Assembly: GCA_050329575.1 (NCBI GenBank)
Contig: JBHJOP010000069.1
Location: forward strand, 1 to 58,592
Direction: 5' to 3'
Length of the DNA: 58,592 nt
DNA from: JAUXFS01 sp050329575
Lineage (GTDB): Bacteria > Pseudomonadota > Alphaproteobacteria > Rhodospirillales > Defluviicoccaceae
Of this stretch, positions 9,183 to 17,191 are shown one piece after another. Under the pieces are notes generated by a model. That model did no database searches and had not been told where the DNA came from. It worked only from the letters and a program-made list of their open reading frames with translations. A program made the position numbers and the translations under genes. How positions within the stretch are numbered: position 1 is the stretch's first letter; every line of letters starts with the position of its first letter.

Positions 9183-9246
9183 GGCGATCCCCCGCGCGTG
9201 CTCCGGGCGCTCGCGCCGCCGACGGGGGCCGCGCCGCGCCTCCTCG

Positions 9247-10437
9247 CTACTTCCTGCGGATCGCGCACAGCCGCTCCGATCCGGCCGGGTACTGCATGCC
9301 GATCATCAGCGGATGCTTGGATCGGCGCGCCGGCCTCGGCAGCGGCGCGTGGAAGCTGATGCCGTCGATGTGCCGGGCGAGGTCGTCGGCGTCGATCAGG
9401 CCGTGGGGCGCGTCGAAGGCGCCGGTCTTCTGGAACGCACGCAGGACGCGCCGGGTGTTCAGGATGTGATCGCACCGCCCCTGCGGCCACGGCCAGGAGT
9501 CCCCGAGGCCGTTGTTGCGAAGGTCCTCGATGAAATAGATGCCGCCGGGCCGGACGTAACGGAAGAAGAACCCGAGGGAGATCTGCTGATGATCGGGACG
9601 ATGGGTCCCGTCCTCGACGATGAAATCGAAGGCATCGACGCCGGCGACGGTGATGAACTCGGCAAGTTGGTCGACGTTTCCCTGATCGGCGACGAACGTC
9701 CGCACCCGATCGTTGTCGAGGTGGCCCGCCGGATTGATGTCGATGCCGAAGATGCGGGCATTGGGGAAGTAATCGTACCACATCTTCATCGATCCGCCGC
9801 CGCCGGTGTTGCGGCCGTGATCGATCAGGGACTTGAAACTCTCCCCGGTGACCCCGAGCCCGATCTCGAGAAAGGTCAACGGAGCATTCCGGCAGTGGGC
9901 GAAATAGGCCTCGTAGATGTCGGCATAGTTGTTGCCGCCCCACTCCTCGCTGGGACCGGTCGTGCCCTTGTCGGTGCCGTGGAAGTTGGCGATCTCGGTC
10001 AGCGAATAGCGGCCCTTGTCGCCGACCAGCTCGGCGGGCACCTCGACGACCAGTTCGGCCGCGGCCGCCTCCGTCGCGGTCTCCAGCGACGGGCGGGCGC
10101 TGGACAGGAACGCAACCAGCCGATCGAGCCGCTCGATGCTGGCGCCGGCGACCACCGCCTCGCCCGGCTGCGCCGGCAGCGACAGGTAGTCGTACAGTCG
10201 CTTGGCGACGACGTGCCAGAACGCCCCCGGGGTCTCGGCGCGCTGTTTGAGAACGGCCATCAGCTTGGTGACGCCTTGGCTCGAGAACGCCGTCCCAGGG
10301 ATCCTGTCGCCGTTGCCCCCGCCGTCGTCCGCGCCGGCGTCCGGCGCCACCATCGGCAGGATGAGTTCGGCGAGCTTGGCGGCCGCCTGCGGCGGCAGCT
10401 CCGACTTGTCCGGGAACTCTGATGGGTCAGGGATCAT
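9247..10437 (-). CDS. Methyltransferase-fold protein resembling macrolide-sugar O-methyltransferases (MycF-like)
   Basis: 396 residues from the ATG at 10437. The frame extends to 10590 but that part is a Pro/Arg-rich unlikely N-terminus. The N-terminal ~170 residues are Ala-rich and helical. The C-terminal ~220 carry YSLTEIANFHGTDKG, TFLEIGLGVTGESFKSL, GIDINPAGH, FIVEDGTHRPDHQ and VRPGGIYFIEDL. This is the pattern of the metal-dependent MycE/MycF methyltransferases, whose paired acids bind Mg. The DGTHRPDH and EDL segments are plausible metal ligands. The reaction would be SAM-dependent O-methylation of a sugar or polyketide, which is an inference. It lies between the methyltransferase at 8418 and the esterase at 10595, all on the minus strand. 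Confidence 0.65.
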   Translation of the reverse strand: MIPDPSEFPDKSELPPQAAAKLAELILPMVAPDAGADDGGGNGDRIPGTAFSSQGVTKLMAVLKQRAETPGAFWHVVAKRLYDYLSLPAQPGEAVVAGASIERLDRLVAFLSSARPSLETATEAAAAELVVEVPAELVGDKGRYSLTEIANFHGTDKGTTGPSEEWGGNNYADIYEAYFAHCRNAPLTFLEIGLGVTGESFKSLIDHGRNTGGGGSMKMWYDYFPNARIFGIDINPAGHLDNDRVRTFVADQGNVDQLAEFITVAGVDAFDFIVEDGTHRPDHQQISLGFFFRYVRPGGIYFIEDLRNNGLGDSWPWPQGRCDHILNTRRVLRAFQKTGAFDAPHGLIDADDLARHIDGISFHAPLPRPARRSKHPLMIGMQYPAGSERLCAIRRK

Positions 10438-10594
10438 GGGTTTCACCCGTCTAGCGATGGCAAGCCCGGCGGTGGCGGCAGGCGGTGGCGGGCACCCCGA
10501 TCCTCGCGCGAACCGCGCTGTTGCCGGTTCCGAGGGGATCATTGCGCGTGTCGTCGCCACATGCAACAGGCGCGTCGGGCGGACGGACACGGGA

Positions 10595-11566
10595 TCATTT
10601 CGGATTGGCCTTGAAGAAAGCCCACACGTGTTCGCTGGCGGAGAAGCCGGCGACGGGCTTCATTCCCAGGCGTTCCTGCCATCGCGGCGGATCGGGCTGC
10701 CCCGGCCAGACGTGGCCGCCCTCGAAGGCACAGAATCCCACCGGACGGCCGGACGCGCAGCCGCGGTGCTGCCAGCACTGCGCCACCGTGGTCTCGAGGG
10801 TTGGCTCGCGCGGCTCGGGACAGCCGTTGGCTCTGCGCCAGAAGGCCAGTCCGTCGCCCACCGCAGGCCACTCGTAGCGCTGGGTAACGCCGCGCCCCCC
10901 CTCGACGCGGACGAACTGGTCGGTCAGCCCGTGTATGTGCAGGACGGCGACAGCCTCTTTCGGCCGGCAATCGGCGGTGGTCATCGCGCCCGCGACCGGT
11001 GCGATCGCGGCCACCCTTTCGGACAGGGTGCACGCCAAATGGTAGGAAAGCATCGCGCCCCGTGACAGGCCGGTGGCGTAGATGCGCTTCGGATCGATCC
11101 GGTACTGCCCCGCCAGCTTCTCCAGCAAGGCCCGCACGAAGGCGACATCGTCGATGCGGTCGATCTCGGCAGGGGTCTGTGGCGGGTCGGCCCCGGCGTT
11201 CCAGTCGCCGCCCCGCCCCAACGGGCCGACCAGCGGCATGCCGTCGGGATAGACGACGACGAACCCCTCCCGCACGGCGAGTTCGTCGGCACGGGTGACG
11301 CGGGCGAACTGAAGCCCGTTGCCGCCGCCACCGTGGAACAGCAGCACCAACGGGAAGGGCCCGCCACCCTGGTCGGACGGCGGGACGAACAGCCGATAGG
11401 TGCGCTCCAGACCGCCGACCACGATCCGGTGCTGCTCCAGAAGCTGCGGCGGCAGGCCGTCTTCGGCCGGAGCTCCCTTACCGGAACAGCCGACCCCGGC
11501 GACGAGGGCGAGCACAGCCGCCAGCATCCGAACCGTCGAGCCGGAAAGCGAACGAGACATCGTCAT
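10595..11566 (-). CDS. Secreted LpqC / PHB-depolymerase family esterase, possible lipoprotein
   Basis: 323 residues. The N-terminal segment MLAAVLALVAGVGCSGKG looks like a lipoprotein signal (GVG-C), although position -3 is Gly rather than Leu. The hydrolase core has LFHGGGGNG, GLSRGAM (nucleophile Ser), HGLTDQFV (acid) and EGGHVWPG (His). NGC, QCW and FCAF give the same cysteine layout as the esterase at 1331, with which it shares stretches such as GLAFWRR and DDVAFVRALL. It is a paralog of that gene about 9 kb away. The likely role is extracytoplasmic ester hydrolysis; the substrate is unknown. The next minus-strand gene (9247) starts 158 bp downstream. Confidence 0.8.
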   Translation of the reverse strand: MTMSRSLSGSTVRMLAAVLALVAGVGCSGKGAPAEDGLPPQLLEQHRIVVGGLERTYRLFVPPSDQGGGPFPLVLLFHGGGGNGLQFARVTRADELAVREGFVVVYPDGMPLVGPLGRGGDWNAGADPPQTPAEIDRIDDVAFVRALLEKLAGQYRIDPKRIYATGLSRGAMLSYHLACTLSERVAAIAPVAGAMTTADCRPKEAVAVLHIHGLTDQFVRVEGGRGVTQRYEWPAVGDGLAFWRRANGCPEPREPTLETTVAQCWQHRGCASGRPVGFCAFEGGHVWPGQPDPPRWQERLGMKPVAGFSASEHVWAFFKANPK

Positions 11567-11915
11567 CGATCCTCACGCGGAGACGCCTATGGCTCTGGTC
11601 GTCCGGTGGACTGCCTCCGCACGGCAGTGTCGCGCTATTCGGACCAGAGTCAACAACCGCGCGGCGATCGATCCGAGTCCGGCTTTTCCTGATGAAATCC
11701 GCAGCCGTATTCGGTAATGTGGTGACGTGCGTGGAGGTCTCGGGACGAGACAGAAAGAAACGGACAACAACGACAATAAGGGTTTCTGGCGAGCGCCCGC
11801 TCAGGGAAATTGTTGCAGACGATACCCCGTTTGTGGGCCGTCCGTCGGGATAGCTGCGCCGGGCCGGAACGTTGCGATCGCGATGCGAACGACGAGGGAC
11901 AACTATGGTGACGCC
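11567..11915. other. Divergent intergenic region, 349 bp
   Basis: This lies between the minus-strand esterase and the plus-strand DUF3604 operon. It should hold both promoters, but no box is convincing enough to mark. The upstream extension of the DUF3604 frame (from 11727) is open but has no signal-peptide logic and was not used. No RNA gene or repeat was seen. Confidence 0.5.
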
Positions 11916-13796
11916 ATGACAATGAGTCGCGTTCTTGGTTTGCTGATGCTGACGGCTCTTGCGATCGTGCTCGGCAATGCACGGGCCGTGGCCGCAGCCT
12001 GCCCCGACCACAATCCGTATCGCAACGTCTATTTCGGCGACCTGCACGTCCATACCAGCTTCTCCCACGACGCCTATACCTTCGGGGTCCGCCAAGGTCC
12101 CCGCGCCGCGTACCGGTTCGCCCGCGGCGAGGCCGTCGATCTCTCGCCCTACGGCGTGTTCGGCATCCCACCGCGGACCGTCCGGCTGGCCCCGGGGCGC
12201 GAGCTCGATTTCGCCGCCGTGACCGACCATGCGGAGTTCATGGCACCGACGCGGGCCTGCACCATCCCGACCGCACTCGCCTACTTCACCAAGGAATGCC
12301 GGGATTTCCGCAGATCGATCCTGCCGCTGCGCAAACCCCAACTCACCAAGGTCTGCGAGACCTATCCGACGGCGTGCGACAATGCCGCCGTCGGCGCCTG
12401 GGCTGCGACGGTGCAGGCGGCGAACGAGTTCGACGAGCCGTGCCGGTTCACGGCCTTCGCCGGCTACGAATGGACGGGAACGAGACCGGACGGATCGGCG
12501 GAGATCCCGGCGATCCATCGCAACGTCCTCTTCCGTACCGGCCAGGTTCCCGAACGCGCCGTCAGCGCCCTCGATGTGGTGACGCCGGAGGGCCTGTGGG
12601 ACGCGCTGATCGGGGAATGCGTCGAGCGGTCGGACATCGATTGCGACGCCCTGGCGATTCCTCATTCGCCGGCGCAGAGCAATGGCTGGATGTTCCGACC
12701 GGAGGACTCGCAGGGCAACCCGCTGACGGCATCGCTGGCCGCGCTGAGGGCGGAGATGGAACCGGTCGTCGAGATGAGCCAGATCAAGGGGACGGCGGAG
12801 TGCTCCGCCGCACTCAGTCCCAGCGACGAGTCCTGCGCCTTCGAACTGTTCCAGGACCCGGAAACGCCCCTGGCGTTCGTCCGCGGCGGTCTCAAGGAAG
12901 GGTTGCGGCAGGAAGCGCGGATCGGGGTCAACCCGTTCCGGTTCGGTCTGATCGGCAGCACCGACACCCATAACGCAACCCCCGGCATGGTCGGCGAATC
13001 CGGAGATGGGTTCGATCCCGGCCACATCGACGAAGGGGGCTACGAGGGCTGGATCGGCTGGTGGGATTCCGTGCCGCAGTTGCGCGTGCTCGAGTACTTC
13101 ATCGAGTACAGCGCCGGCAGCCTGGCCGGCATCTGGGCGACCGAGAACACCCGCGACGCCTTGTTCGCCGCCTTGAAGCGTCGCGAGGTATTCGCGACCA
13201 GTGGGCCGCGGCTCAAGGTGCGGCTGTTCGCCGGCTACGACTACCCGGCCGATCTGTGCGGCCGACCGACCGAGGACGCATTGGCCACAGCCTACGATGG
13301 TGGCGTGCCGATGGGGGGCGTGCTCGGAACGCCAGGGTCGGAGACGGCAAAGCCCCGCTTCCTCGTCCAGGCGCTGGCCGATCCCGGAATTGCCGGCGCA
13401 CCCGGTGCGCCGTTGGCGCAGATCGAGATCATCAAGGGCTGGTACGACGGCGCGGCCCTGCACGAGCGCGTCGTGTCGGTGGCGGAGAAGGCGCCCGGCG
13501 GCCGCGAGACCGATGCCGCCACTTGCGAACCCGGCGACGGCGCCGCCACGCTCTGCGCGGTGTGGACCGACGAGGCGTTCGAACCCGACCAGAACGCGTT
13601 CTATTACGCCCGCGTGCTGGAGGTCCCGACCTGTCGCTGGAGCGCTTTCCAATGCCGTGCGCTCGGCGTCGACTGCAACCGCCCGGAGACCATCACCGAC
13701 GGCACCCGCAGCTGCTGCGACGGCACGGTGCCGCAGACCATTCAGGAGCGGGCCTGGAGCTCGCCGATCTGGTACAGCGCCGGGGCGATCCCGTGA
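11916..13796 (+). CDS. DUF3604 domain protein, exported, PHP-like metal site
   Basis: 626 residues from the ATG at 11916 (a second ATG at 11922 is possible). The signal peptide is hydrophobic LGLLMLTALAIVLG with cleavage near AVAAA-C. The mature protein opens with YFGDLHVHTSFSHDA, a PHP-type metal-binding HxH motif. Later come VTDHAEFM, IPHSPAQS and GSTDTHNA, which supply further His/Asp ligands, as expected for a hydrolase-like metalloprotein. Cysteines near the C-terminus (TCRWSAFQC, DC, SCC) suggest disulfides. The family is common in Proteobacteria but its reaction is not established to my knowledge. It overlaps the next gene by 4 bases (GTGA), and the trio DUF3604 / PpiC / HupE recurs in genomes from memory, implying one function. 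Confidence 0.85.
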   Translation: MTMSRVLGLLMLTALAIVLGNARAVAAACPDHNPYRNVYFGDLHVHTSFSHDAYTFGVRQGPRAAYRFARGEAVDLSPYGVFGIPPRTVRLAPGRELDFAAVTDHAEFMAPTRACTIPTALAYFTKECRDFRRSILPLRKPQLTKVCETYPTACDNAAVGAWAATVQAANEFDEPCRFTAFAGYEWTGTRPDGSAEIPAIHRNVLFRTGQVPERAVSALDVVTPEGLWDALIGECVERSDIDCDALAIPHSPAQSNGWMFRPEDSQGNPLTASLAALRAEMEPVVEMSQIKGTAECSAALSPSDESCAFELFQDPETPLAFVRGGLKEGLRQEARIGVNPFRFGLIGSTDTHNATPGMVGESGDGFDPGHIDEGGYEGWIGWWDSVPQLRVLEYFIEYSAGSLAGIWATENTRDALFAALKRREVFATSGPRLKVRLFAGYDYPADLCGRPTEDALATAYDGGVPMGGVLGTPGSETAKPRFLVQALADPGIAGAPGAPLAQIEIIKGWYDGAALHERVVSVAEKAPGGRETDAATCEPGDGAATLCAVWTDEAFEPDQNAFYYARVLEVPTCRWSAFQCRALGVDCNRPETITDGTRSCCDGTVPQTIQERAWSSPIWYSAGAIP

Positions 13797-14701
13797 CCGC
13801 AACCGGCGTTCGCCGCTGGCTCGCCGAGCCGACGCTGCACTTCCTGGCTATCGGCGCCGCGGTGTTCGCCGCCTACGCGTGGCTGGTGCCGCCCACCGGC
13901 GGCGGCGCGGGAGAGAGCGTGATCACCGTGCCCGCTGAAACGGTCGCGGACCTCCGCTCCGCGTTCGTCGCGCGCACCGGCCTGTCGCCGACCACCTCCG
14001 AACTGCAGGGCTTGATCGACAACCAGATCGACGAGGAAGTGCTCTATCGAGAGGCCCTGGCACTCGGGCTCGATCGCCATGACGTCGTGGTGCGGCGACG
14101 GCTGGTGCAGAACATGCGGTTCCTGCTCCACGATGCCGCGGCGGCGGCGGAGCCGACCGAGGCCGAACTGGCCGGGTTCGTCGACCGTCACCGCGAGCGC
14201 TACGCGACCCCGTCGCGGGTCAGCTTCTCCCACGTTTTCCTGTCGGCCGACCGCCGCGGCGCGACGGCTGAGCGGGACGCACTGGCGCTGCGTGCCACCC
14301 TCGGCCCGCGGGAGGCGGCGGACCCCGGCCTCGTCGCCGGCGGTGACCCGTTCATGATCGGCCATCGCTTCCGTTCGCTGACCCCGGACCAGATCGCCGG
14401 CCGGTTCGGGGCGCCGTTTGCCGCCGCGCTGGCGTCCCTGCCGACCGCGACGTGGTCGCCGCCGATCGGATCCGCTTACGGTCTGCATCTGGTGTGGATC
14501 GACGAGCGTCTCGCAGCGGAACCCCCCCGCCTCGACGGCATCCGCGACCGCGTTCGCCGCGACCTGCTCGCCGAGCGGCTGAGCGGGATCGAACGCCGCA
14601 GGATCGGCGAGTTGCGCCAGCGCTACACGGTGGTGATCGAAGCCGAGGACGACGCTACGCTGGTCAAGCTGGCAGCGAAGCCCGACGACGTTCGACCGTG
14701 A
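13793..14701 (+). CDS. Membrane-anchored PpiC-type peptidyl-prolyl isomerase
   Basis: 302 residues. The GTG start at 13793 overlaps the upstream TGA, giving strict coupling to the DUF3604 gene. One N-terminal transmembrane segment (LHFLAIGAAVFAAYAWLV) is followed by an extracytoplasmic part. Residues ~45-130 resemble the SurA/PpiC N-terminal helical region (ELQGLIDNQIDEEVLYREAL), and ~140-250 a parvulin-like domain (RYATPSRVSFSHVFLS, then GDPFMIGHRFRSLTP, IGSAYGLHLVWIDER). The role is probably folding or maturation of its operon partner in the periplasm. It overlaps the next gene by 4 bases. Confidence 0.8.
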   Translation: MTATGVRRWLAEPTLHFLAIGAAVFAAYAWLVPPTGGGAGESVITVPAETVADLRSAFVARTGLSPTTSELQGLIDNQIDEEVLYREALALGLDRHDVVVRRRLVQNMRFLLHDAAAAAEPTEAELAGFVDRHRERYATPSRVSFSHVFLSADRRGATAERDALALRATLGPREAADPGLVAGGDPFMIGHRFRSLTPDQIAGRFGAPFAAALASLPTATWSPPIGSAYGLHLVWIDERLAAEPPRLDGIRDRVRRDLLAERLSGIERRRIGELRQRYTVVIEAEDDATLVKLAAKPDDVRP

Positions 14702-15702
14702 TCGGCCGCGTCCTGCTCGCTGCCGTCGTGGTGATCCTGACGCTGGCGACGGCGCCGCCGGCGATGTCGCACCTGCTGGCACCGGCCGTTCTCGAGGTCG
14801 ACGAATTCGGCGACGGGCGCGCCACGATCCTCTGGCGGCAACCGAGCCTGCAGCCGCGCGGTCTCCGGCTCGTGCCGACGCTGCCGGACCGGTGCAGCGC
14901 GGCGACGCCGGTAGCGAGCGTCGTCGTCGGCGGCAGCATCGTCCAGCGCTGGAACGTCGACTGCGGTGCCCCGCTCGCCGGTTCCCGCATCGGCGTCGAC
15001 CAGCTCGATCGCGCCGTGACGCCGGTGCTCCTTGTCGTGCGGACCGCCGAGGGGGACATGATCCGCCGGGTCCTCCACGCCGGACAGCCGGAGGTGATGG
15101 TGCCGACGCGGGCGCGCGCCGTCGACGTGTTGCGCGAGTATGGCCGGCTCGGCATCGAGCACATCCTGACCGGCCTCGACCACCTGTTGTTCATCGCCGG
15201 GCTTCTCCTGCTGGTGCGCGGCGTCCGTCCGCTGGTGTGGACGATCACCGCCTTCACCCTCGGTCACAGCGTCTCGCTCACCGCCGCGACGCTCGGCTGG
15301 GTGGCGGTGCCGCTGCGGCCGCTGGAGGCGGTGATCGCACTCAGCATCGTCTTCGTCGCCATCGAGGTGCTGCAGCGGTGCCGCGGCCGCGATGGCCTCG
15401 CCGCCCGCAAGCCGTGGCTGCTGGCGATGGCGTTCGGGTTCGTTCACGGGCTCTCGTTCGCGGCGGCGCTCACCGAGGCTGGCCTGCCGGCGCACGCCAT
15501 CCCGCTCGCCCTGTTGTCGTTCAATCTCGGCGTCGAGGTCGGTCAGCTCGCCTTCGTGGCCGCCGTTCTCATCCTGTTCGCCGCGCTCGCCCGCATCGGG
15601 GCGCGCTGGCCGGCCTGGAGCGCGCCAGCCGCCGCCTACGCCGTCGGCACGATCGCCCTTGTCTGGTTCGCCGACCGGACGAGCTGGGTGCTGGCGGGCT
15701 GA
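14698..15702 (+). CDS. HupE/UreJ family membrane protein
   Basis: 334 residues. The GTG start at 14698 overlaps the PpiC stop. The signal peptide (VLLAAVVVILTLATAPPAMS) is followed by a ~125-residue extracytoplasmic domain rich in beta residues. A six- or seven-helix membrane part follows with the family signature HILTGLDHLLF (about residues 157-167) and GFVHGLSFA. Characterised HupE/UreJ relatives are linked to nickel or cobalt uptake for hydrogenase and urease. This long form with an N-terminal periplasmic domain is the subgroup found with DUF3604 and PpiC. A metal supply to the DUF3604 metalloprotein is an attractive inference but is not shown. Confidence 0.8.
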   Translation: MIGRVLLAAVVVILTLATAPPAMSHLLAPAVLEVDEFGDGRATILWRQPSLQPRGLRLVPTLPDRCSAATPVASVVVGGSIVQRWNVDCGAPLAGSRIGVDQLDRAVTPVLLVVRTAEGDMIRRVLHAGQPEVMVPTRARAVDVLREYGRLGIEHILTGLDHLLFIAGLLLLVRGVRPLVWTITAFTLGHSVSLTAATLGWVAVPLRPLEAVIALSIVFVAIEVLQRCRGRDGLAARKPWLLAMAFGFVHGLSFAAALTEAGLPAHAIPLALLSFNLGVEVGQLAFVAAVLILFAALARIGARWPAWSAPAAAYAVGTIALVWFADRTSWVLAG

Positions 15703-15877
15703 CGGAAACGGCCCCCGACCGATTGTCGAACGGAGCCCGCCGCGTGTGCCCTCTCGCCCCCGCTTCACAAACGCATTATGGTGCGGTCGTCTGTTGCCGC
15801 CGGCCGTCTCGACGACCCCGACCACAAAGGGCAATCGGCCGCGCGCGGTTCCCGACACGTCAACCAGAGAGGATGCC

Positions 15878-16198
15878 ATGATCAACGAGCGTTCGGTCGA
15901 TCGCGACGATATCGAAAACGGGGTGGTTCGCGTGCTGCAGAGCCTGGTCGAGGACTGGGATCTCGATTTGGCCGCGCCGATCGGCCCCACCACCCGGATC
16001 ATCGAGGACCTGGGCTTCGAATCGATCGACCTCGTCCAGCTGGTGGTGTCCATCGAGGAACAGTTCGGCGTTCGCGGTCTCCCTTACGAGGAGGTGCTGA
16101 TGCAGGACGGCGCCTACGTGACCGAAATCGTCGTTTCCGACCTGATCGATTTCCTGCAGATCCAGATCCCCCGCCACCGGCAGTCGGCCGCCGAATAG
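15878..16198 (+). CDS. Stand-alone acyl carrier protein
   Basis: 106 residues with an ATG at 15878 after an AGAGAGGA site. The carrier motif DLGFESIDLVQLV places the phosphopantetheine-accepting Ser at residue 49, with Glu replacing the usual Asp before it. Helix II (IDLVQLVVSIEEQFG) and helix III (VTEIVVSDLIDFL) are in place. It is longer than FabD-type ACPs because of ~20 extra residues at the N-terminus and a polar tail. Neighbours are a convergent alpha/beta hydrolase and a phosphodiesterase. The PPTase domain of the synthase at 1-1305 could activate it. It probably serves a specialised acyl or polyketide chain. Confidence 0.9.
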   Translation: MINERSVDRDDIENGVVRVLQSLVEDWDLDLAAPIGPTTRIIEDLGFESIDLVQLVVSIEEQFGVRGLPYEEVLMQDGAYVTEIVVSDLIDFLQIQIPRHRQSAAE

Positions 16199-16226
16199 GG
16201 GTGGCGCCGGTGTACGCGCCCCGCGG

Positions 16227-17171
16227 CTAATCGTCCGCCGCCAGCGGCAGCCGGTCGGCGCCGGCGAACCCCTGCGACAACAGGAAGCGTTCGGTCCTGA
16301 GCAGGAACGCGCGTGGGCGGCTCAACGGAAAGAAGTGGCCGGCCCGGCGAACGACCCCGACCTGGCAGCGGGGACAGTGGCGCGCCAGGGCGCGGGCCGA
16401 GGCGCGGGCGACGGTATACTCGCCAACCAGGGCGAGGATCGGCTGCTCGAGGCGGGCGAGGTCGGCGGCCGCGAAGTCGACCCCCGCGGTCACCTCCCGG
16501 TGGGCCGTGGTCGTTTCCATCATCGTCAGCCAGCGCTGCGCAGACCGCGGACCGCCGAGGCTCACCAGTTCATGGGCAACCACGTCCTTGAACTCGGCAA
16601 GGATGCTGCGGCCGAGTTGACGCGCCTGTTTCGCCTCCCGCAACTGCAGCCGCGCCAGCGCGGTGAGCAGCTGCAAACCCGAGTGGGGATCGCTCTCGTC
16701 GACGGTGATCCCGGCCTTCTGGAAGATGTCGCGAAAGCGGGTCCAGAACGACCACTCTGCGAACACCAGGTTGCGCTGCACGCAGGGAATCCGCACGTCG
16801 GCGAGCACCATGCTCTTGACCCGCGTGGGGTGCGCGAGGGCGAAAGACAGCGCCACCAGGCCGCCGAAGCTGTGGGCGATCAAGTGGACGCGGTCGAGCC
16901 CGAGATGGTCGAGCAGCATCGCCAGATCGCCGGCGAGGCGCGCCGGCGCGTATCCCGTGGGGGTGATATCGCTGCGGCCGTGCCCGCGCAGATCGTAGAG
17001 GGTGACCGACCCGAAGCGGGTCAGCGCCGGCGCCAGGCCGGCGTACCAGAAGGCAAGATTGGTGGCGAGCCCGTGGATCATCACCAGCTGCTCGCCGCCG
17101 TCGGGCGCCGCCGTCCGGCTGGGCAGCCGGACGAAATGGCACTTCAGCTCCGGAAGCGGGGCGAACGGCAT
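16227..17171 (-). CDS. Alpha/beta hydrolase (acyl-ester or thioester hydrolase-like)
   Basis: 314 residues from the ATG at 17171. The order is MIHGLATN (oxyanion), LYDLRGHGRSD, LIAHSFGGLV (nucleophile Ser in AHSFGG), a helical cap region at about 150-230, PILALVGEYT and RAGHFFPLSRP (catalytic His). The usual acid after the sixth strand appears as Glu in VGEYT. It is cytoplasmic, with no signal peptide. It sits 20 bp downstream of the phosphodiesterase gene on the same strand, so the two are likely an operon, and is convergent with the ACP gene 28 bp away. It could release or edit an ACP-bound acyl chain; this is contextual inference only. Confidence 0.8.
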   Translation of the reverse strand: MPFAPLPELKCHFVRLPSRTAAPDGGEQLVMIHGLATNLAFWYAGLAPALTRFGSVTLYDLRGHGRSDITPTGYAPARLAGDLAMLLDHLGLDRVHLIAHSFGGLVALSFALAHPTRVKSMVLADVRIPCVQRNLVFAEWSFWTRFRDIFQKAGITVDESDPHSGLQLLTALARLQLREAKQARQLGRSILAEFKDVVAHELVSLGGPRSAQRWLTMMETTTAHREVTAGVDFAAADLARLEQPILALVGEYTVARASARALARHCPRCQVGVVRRAGHFFPLSRPRAFLLRTERFLLSQGFAGADRLPLAADD

Positions 17172-17191
17172 CGTCGAACCGCCGGCTCGGC

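Noticed and set aside
11478..13802. 774-residue minus-strand frame opposite DUF3604
   Set aside because: Antisense shadow of a well-conserved domain gene.
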